A stretch of 10,602 nt of DNA, from NCBI GenBank assembly GCA_003243255.1, contig QFQM01000150.1, positions 1 through 10,602 on the forward strand, read 5' to 3'. This DNA is from Flavobacterium psychrophilum. GTDB lineage: Bacteria > Bacteroidota > Bacteroidia > Flavobacteriales > Flavobacteriaceae. Each line of letters starts with the position of its first letter. Positions within the stretch are counted from its first letter, which is position 1. The notes below the pieces were generated by a model that saw only the letters and a list, made by a program, of their open reading frames with translations, did no database searches and was not told the origin of the DNA. Both the position numbers and the translations under genes were made by a program. Of the stretch, positions 6,746-10,602 are shown in pieces.

Positions 6746-7045
6746 TTACTTTGTCTTTAAGTCAGCGCTGGTTTTCAATTCTGTACTTTCTGTTTTACAA
6801 TCGCAGTCAATAGCGCAAGCCGGTGGAGCTTGTCTTTTACGGTATTGCCAGAAGGCAAACGAGGCGGCAGAAATAATGAGAAGTACAATCGCGATCTTCT
6901 CGGCATAAAGTGCTATGGTAGCCAAAATTCCCGCTCCACCAACAATACCAACAATTGGTAAAGCACAGCAGAGCGCACACAGCCCAACACCCAACAAACC
7001 CATGTTTTTAGCCATTTTTCCAGGCTCTTTTGCAGTAGTTTTCAT
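6746..7045 (-). CDS. Small cysteine-rich membrane protein, MerT/MerF-like
   Basis: A 99-aa protein with two hydrophobic segments (about 16-38 and 40-66). The first carries C23 and the vicinal pair C26-C27 followed by a proline (GLCALCCALPIVGIVGG). This is the arrangement by which the mercuric ion transporters MerT and MerF take Hg(II) into the membrane. A cytoplasmic-side cysteine cluster C77, C81, C83 (CAIDCDC) follows and could hand over or bind the metal. The lysine-rich N-terminus and tail are polar. It is the first gene of a two-gene unit divergent from a MerR-family regulator. I infer a metal-uptake or metal-handling role. Mercury is the best guess, but no reductase gene is present and the family assignment rests on motifs only. 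Confidence 0.72.
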   Translation of the reverse strand: MKTTAKEPGKMAKNMGLLGVGLCALCCALPIVGIVGGAGILATIALYAEKIAIVLLIISAASFAFWQYRKRQAPPACAIDCDCKTESTELKTSADLKTK

Positions 7046-7078
7046 ATTCCTTTCTTTGTAGTTTTCGTTTATACTTCA

Positions 7079-7110
7079 ATTATACGACATGGACTATAGT
7101 CCACGGTCAA
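7079..7110 (-). promoter_or_regulatory. MerR-type operator and promoter for the membrane-protein operon
   Basis: On the minus strand, TTGACC (7110-7105) and a perfect TATAAT (7084-7079) are 20 bp apart. MerR-family regulators act on such overlong 19-20 bp spacers by twisting the DNA. Within the spacer is a perfect 14-bp palindrome, TGGACTATAGTCCA (7090-7103), the expected operator. TATAATTG is also one mismatch from the Bacteroidota TAnnTTTG box. The predicted transcript would start near 7072 and carry the 7045-6349 operon. The regulator's own promoter is probably in the same 90-bp gap, but I could not locate it. Confidence 0.8.
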
Positions 7111-7135
7111 GGGAAATCTTCAAAAAGTTTAAAAT

Positions 7136-7534
7136 ATGTTGATCGGAGAACTTTCAAAACGCACTGGCTTTTCACATGACACCATTCGGTTCTATGAGAA
7201 AAAAGGGCTTATAGATGTTAACAAGAAAGAGAGAAGGGATAACAACTATAAAGAATATCCAGAGCATGTCTATGAACGACTCATGCTAATTAAAACGGTC
7301 AAAGCATTAGGCTTTACCCTCAATGAAATTGATGAATTTATAGAAGCTTGGGGTGAAGAGTCTGCATCGTGTAGTAATCTAACTACTCACTTAACAGATA
7401 AGATCAACCGAGTGGATCTGCAAATAAAACTACTTCAGGAAATCAGATTGAAACTCACTGGATCACTCGATAAATGTTTAGCCAATAATTGCGAGTTTGA
7501 GAAAATGATTCCGAGTTGTATTGGTAAGTGCTAA
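7136..7534 (+). CDS. MerR-family metal-responsive transcriptional regulator
   Basis: A 132-aa dimeric regulator. The N-terminal winged helix is at 1-70 (MLIGELSKRTGFSHDTIRFYEKKGLI, then Y-x-x-Y and the second helix-turn-helix VKALGFTLNEIDEFI). A coiled-coil dimerisation helix follows at about 80-110, and a C-terminal metal-binding loop at 111-132. Cysteines lie at 79, 114, 119, 128 and 132. The Cys79-Cys114 spacing of 35 equals that of the metal-site pair in Tn501 MerR (82/117) and ZntR (79/114). Hg(II), Zn(II), Cd(II) or Pb(II) sensing is therefore plausible; a CueR-type Cu(I) site is less likely because those lack the dimer-helix cysteine. It diverges from the membrane-protein gene across a promoter with MerR-type geometry. 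Its stop is 3 nt from the stop of the convergent helicase-like gene. Confidence 0.9.
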   Translation: MLIGELSKRTGFSHDTIRFYEKKGLIDVNKKERRDNNYKEYPEHVYERLMLIKTVKALGFTLNEIDEFIEAWGEESASCSNLTTHLTDKINRVDLQIKLLQEIRLKLTGSLDKCLANNCEFEKMIPSCIGKC

Positions 7535-7537
7535 TCA

Positions 7538-10500
7538 CTACGCAGCAAACTCCATCAATTCCAATTCAATCTCCAACGCCATCGCCTCCAGCTCCAGATC
7601 ATCTGGTTTAGTTGGTTGGATAATTTGCCTTGGCTGAACGCGTAAGACTTGCTTCTCCCTCACAGGTCGCTTCGGTATCTCACCTTTAATCAAATCAAAT
7701 TGTTGAGCATTCAATGATACACTCGCATTAAACTTATCCTGAAGTATCAATACAAAATCATCGATCTTACTTTCGCTGAGAGTCGCAGCCATACGATCAG
7801 ATACTTTTTCAAAATTCTTACCATCTACAAGTTTGAGGATATCCTCGTCCAGAAAAACGTCACCGGAACGTTGACGAGAGGACGATACAATAATCTTAAA
7901 TTTATCATACTGTTTGAAGATCGATATATTATTGTTCGTTGTGATTTGCTGACCCGTGCCTAATGAGCGAATGATCTTCAATGCTCTTGAAATAGGAACC
8001 TCCACTTTTTGCTGAACTGCATTTCCAGGATTCCAATGCTCTGGCATAAGGATACCTTTCTTAACTGCGCCATCAATAGTAGTGTAGCTTACAAGCTTTC
8101 CTTTGTAAGCAGCAAATGCCTGGAGAAGATTACCAGTAATGATGTGTCTAGCTTTTCGATCAACTGTACTTTCTTTAATTGCTGCCTCCCATCGGTTGAG
8201 TGTATCATCCTTGCTTTTAGTTTGTCCATTGACACTTGCACCGATAATAGCGGAAATATCTTTTGAATAGCTGGCTGGTATCGCGATGTATTTATTACTA
8301 TTAGCTATGGCAAAGCGTAAACGCAATGCACTTGGCGCATAGGGGTTCTTCTTTTTCTTGTCGATGATGAATCCAAGAAATACTGCGAATACCAATTCTT
8401 GTCCGGCATCATAACTATTGATGGGATAAGCGAGGTTGCGACCAACGTAAAAGAAATTGAACGCACCTTTTAGATATTGTTGTCTATTGGAGAATGTTTT
8501 TCTGATCTTCTCTTCAGATGCAATTTGAGCTTTTTGAAGTTCATTTATTCTTTCTTCCACAGCACTCTGATAAGCAACTTGTCCTTCCTTCTCTAATATT
8601 TTCTTCAGCTTCTTTTCGTTGGAGACTTCACGAATTAATAGTTCATAGTGTTCTTTGTTCTCATGGATTTCCTGTTGAATAAGTCCAGTCATAAAGGATT
8701 CATATTCATCAATGATTTCTCTTTGCTGTACGAGTGCATCTTTATTGACTAACGCTTCCGAAAGAAGATTCTCCAGCTCTGTTTTTGAAAATGGTTTCTT
8801 CAAAACATTTGCCATCACGGTTTCAAGAACACTGTCATCACCAAATTCACTCTGACCACCTTTACCTACTATTACAGTTCGTGACGAAGTTGTTTCAGCT
8901 TGTAAATTCATAGCCTCCACTTCCAAGTCATACTCATCGGTTTGTTTCAGATATTCGACATACTCGGTATATCTGTTGGCAATATCGTTGTAGAATTCCT
9001 GCTGCATCTGCGTGGATAGTACTGCCACACGCCCGGATACTTTATGCGCAGCATCTTCAATTTCTGCACCCTCTACGTCACTCCCTGCCATTCGGAGTGG
9101 ATCATCGAGTAATGTATTAACCTCCAAATTTTCTTTGAGATACTCTGCCACAATTCGGTCGCCATACTTGTTCAGAAAATCCGGCACATCGAGAATCTTT
9201 GTACTCGACTTTTGATTGGAGGTTGTATTAGCATCCAACGATTTCAATTTCTTTTGAAGCATCATCATTAATCTCTTCTCCGCAGGTATGGCAGAATTCA
9301 CATAGTCATAGATCGGCTTCATGATCTGGCCTGTACGATTTACCCTTCCACGCTTTTGTACTTCTGTGTTAATGTCCAGCTCTGGTTGCAACACAATCAT
9401 TGCTCTCTGCTTTACTTGGTCTCTTGGAACTTTAGGTGTAACAACGGCATGGGCTGATGCTCCGGTACTTCCTGACTGATTAATAAGAAGTACATCCACT
9501 TCATTATTATTGAATTGTCGAAAGGCATCATTAGTATTGATCTTTCTTCTTGAGAGTACTAATGCCTGGTTGTTCTTGGGATTGATCTGCAATTCATATT
9601 TCCGTCCTGTTACCTCTGCAACTTTGTATCCGGCATTGGTGAGCGTGCTTACAATTACATCAATCGGAGAAATGGTAATTCCTGTGGAAATCGTTTTAAT
9701 TTCTTCTGCGATTCGCAAGTATTCTGCCTGACCCTCAGGAGAGAACTCGCTTAACTCAAATTTCTTGTACACTTTCTCTCCATCTATATCCGTTTCGGTA
9801 TAGCGGAGTATTCCATCTAATCCACGTTGAAGGACTTCGGAGAAATCAGCATTGATGGTATCACCATCCGAAACAGGTAAGCCTTTGTCATTCTCCATTT
9901 GTTCAATGAAGCTCCCCATTGTACTTGCAAATGCGATCACTGGTTTCTTGCCTTCTTTCAATCTCATGATCGCTCTCTCAGCAACTGAACTTGCTTTGAT
10001 GCTGAACAACATTTGATTAATCACATTGAAGACTTTTGAGAAATAGGGGAGGTTATCAACTCCAGCTTGTGAAGTTCCTTCGCGAAGGTCAACCTGCTTA
10101 CCTTCTGCTACTGCAATGTCATCCAGCTCTTCAACCATTTCATCTACGTGCTTTCCCTGAAAGCCAATGATGTCACGAAGAATGTTAGTGATGTTATCGG
10201 CAATGGCTTTATGTTCCTGTTCTTTATCATCAAGAGTAATGTAGTTTACCTCCACACCTTCAAAGGATCTTTCTCTTCGAATCATTTGCCCTTCTGCTAC
10301 CAACTGACTTGCCAATACTTCCTGCAATGCTACTCCACCTTTCATGATAGCTTCTACTAAGGCATCCCTGGTCATCTTGGCTTCACTGATTGCAGTCTTC
10401 ATAGCATAGATGGGCATGTTGTCAGCGCGTTTGGCAAAAGTTGCTGAGAGGAAAACAACACCTCTTGTTTTGGCAAGCACACCTGGTAGAAAGTTTCCGG

Positions 10501-10602
10501 TATTACTTGAGCCGGATGAATTGTGTGCTTCATCCATAATGACAATTGTATCTTCCGCAATAGCGTTTAGAAATACAGGCTTCTCCGGTTTCTTGTCTGG
10601 CG
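7538..10602 (-). CDS. Strawberry-notch-type SF2 helicase-like protein of a mobile element (5' end outside window)
   Basis: The frame is open to the right edge, giving at least 1020 aa; the ATG at 10537 is internal, not a start. Numbering from that Met, the Walker B/motif II is TIVIMDEAHNSSG (spanning -4 to 9). Motif III is GVVFLSATFA (26-35). The strawberry-notch segment EAIMKGGVALQEV lies at 62-74 and RSFEGVEVNYI at 90-100. The second helicase lobe follows, with motif IV-like KPVIAFAST (198-206), motif V LLINQSGSTGASAHA (350-364) and motif VI QKRGRVNRTGQ (394-404). A charged, probably coiled-coil stretch covers about 590-690, and a conserved GNLLQAFAAYKGKLVSYTT...GILMPEHW block covers 802-835. 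Walker A must lie outside the window. Such very large proteins occur in plasmids, conjugative elements and phages, often fused to DNA methylases. A role in DNA transfer or protection of incoming DNA is inferred. Confidence 0.88.
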   Translation of the reverse strand, partial: PDKKPEKPVFLNAIAEDTIVIMDEAHNSSGSSNTGNFLPGVLAKTRGVVFLSATFAKRADNMPIYAMKTAISEAKMTRDALVEAIMKGGVALQEVLASQLVAEGQMIRRERSFEGVEVNYITLDDKEQEHKAIADNITNILRDIIGFQGKHVDEMVEELDDIAVAEGKQVDLREGTSQAGVDNLPYFSKVFNVINQMLFSIKASSVAERAIMRLKEGKKPVIAFASTMGSFIEQMENDKGLPVSDGDTINADFSEVLQRGLDGILRYTETDIDGEKVYKKFELSEFSPEGQAEYLRIAEEIKTISTGITISPIDVIVSTLTNAGYKVAEVTGRKYELQINPKNNQALVLSRRKINTNDAFRQFNNNEVDVLLINQSGSTGASAHAVVTPKVPRDQVKQRAMIVLQPELDINTEVQKRGRVNRTGQIMKPIYDYVNSAIPAEKRLMMMLQKKLKSLDANTTSNQKSSTKILDVPDFLNKYGDRIVAEYLKENLEVNTLLDDPLRMAGSDVEGAEIEDAAHKVSGRVAVLSTQMQQEFYNDIANRYTEYVEYLKQTDEYDLEVEAMNLQAETTSSRTVIVGKGGQSEFGDDSVLETVMANVLKKPFSKTELENLLSEALVNKDALVQQREIIDEYESFMTGLIQQEIHENKEHYELLIREVSNEKKLKKILEKEGQVAYQSAVEERINELQKAQIASEEKIRKTFSNRQQYLKGAFNFFYVGRNLAYPINSYDAGQELVFAVFLGFIIDKKKKNPYAPSALRLRFAIANSNKYIAIPASYSKDISAIIGASVNGQTKSKDDTLNRWEAAIKESTVDRKARHIITGNLLQAFAAYKGKLVSYTTIDGAVKKGILMPEHWNPGNAVQQKVEVPISRALKIIRSLGTGQQITTNNNISIFKQYDKFKIIVSSSRQRSGDVFLDEDILKLVDGKNFEKVSDRMAATLSESKIDDFVLILQDKFNASVSLNAQQFDLIKGEIPKRPVREKQVLRVQPRQIIQPTKPDDLELEAMALEIELELMEFAA

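Noticed and set aside
7046..7135. A fourth copy of the TCCAGAAT promoter module in the MerR intergenic region
   Set aside because: I looked for the paired 8-mers here and in the gaps at 3810-3837 and 5733-5747 and saw none; the MerR gap has its own palindromic operator.
8009..10360. Four plus-strand ORFs opposite the helicase-like gene
   Set aside because: They are antisense shadows of a conserved protein, with low-complexity or cysteine/serine-rich translations and no family resemblance.
10535..10537. ATG at the DEAH motif as the start of the helicase-like gene
   Set aside because: The frame stays open to the window edge and the upstream codons give TIVI, the hydrophobic strand of Walker B, so this Met is internal.

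Overview
The window looks like chromosomal or integrated DNA from a Bacteroidota bacterium, most likely of the Cytophagales/Sphingobacteriales type. The reasons are an AT-rich composition, an outer-membrane receptor with a carboxypeptidase-D-like N-terminal domain, a PepSY-like secreted protein, almost no Shine-Dalgarno sequences, and promoter boxes resembling the Bacteroidota -7 element TAnnTTTG. It splits into three parts.

Part 1 (1-6347, all + strand) is an envelope-related block. It starts with the last codons of an OmpR-type response regulator, overlapped by its sensor histidine kinase. Then come a TonB-dependent-receptor-like outer-membrane protein, a half-size EamA transporter, a secreted PepSY-like protein, a PAP2 phosphatase and an HD-domain hydrolase. 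The main discovery is a 34-nt promoter module found three times here, before the receptor, before the PepSY-like gene and before the PAP2 gene. Each copy has two 8-mers related to TCCAGAAT, spaced 11 bp start to start, then exactly 7 nt, then a -7-like box. An 11-bp direct repeat is what OmpR-family regulators bind, so the two-component system at the left end probably drives all three units. The receptor copy also moves that gene's start from 1374 to 1401. The PAP2 copy creates a long leader with a strong hairpin.

Part 2 (6349-7534) is a compact metal-response cassette. A MerR-family regulator (+) diverges from a small cysteine-rich MerT/MerF-like membrane protein and an exported protein with an ERxCC motif (both -). 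The shared intergenic region holds a perfect 14-bp palindrome inside a 20-bp -35/-10 spacer, the hallmark of MerR-controlled promoters. No mercuric reductase is present in the window.

Part 3 (7538-10602, - strand) is most of a very large strawberry-notch-type superfamily 2 helicase-like protein, cut by the right edge. Such proteins are typical of conjugative elements and phages, so the right part probably belongs to a mobile element, and the metal cassette may be its cargo or sit at its boundary.

There is no gene-free stretch above 300 bases. The largest gap (4789-4943) holds the PAP2 promoter module and leader hairpin. I saw no rRNA, tRNA, CRISPR array or insertion sequence.
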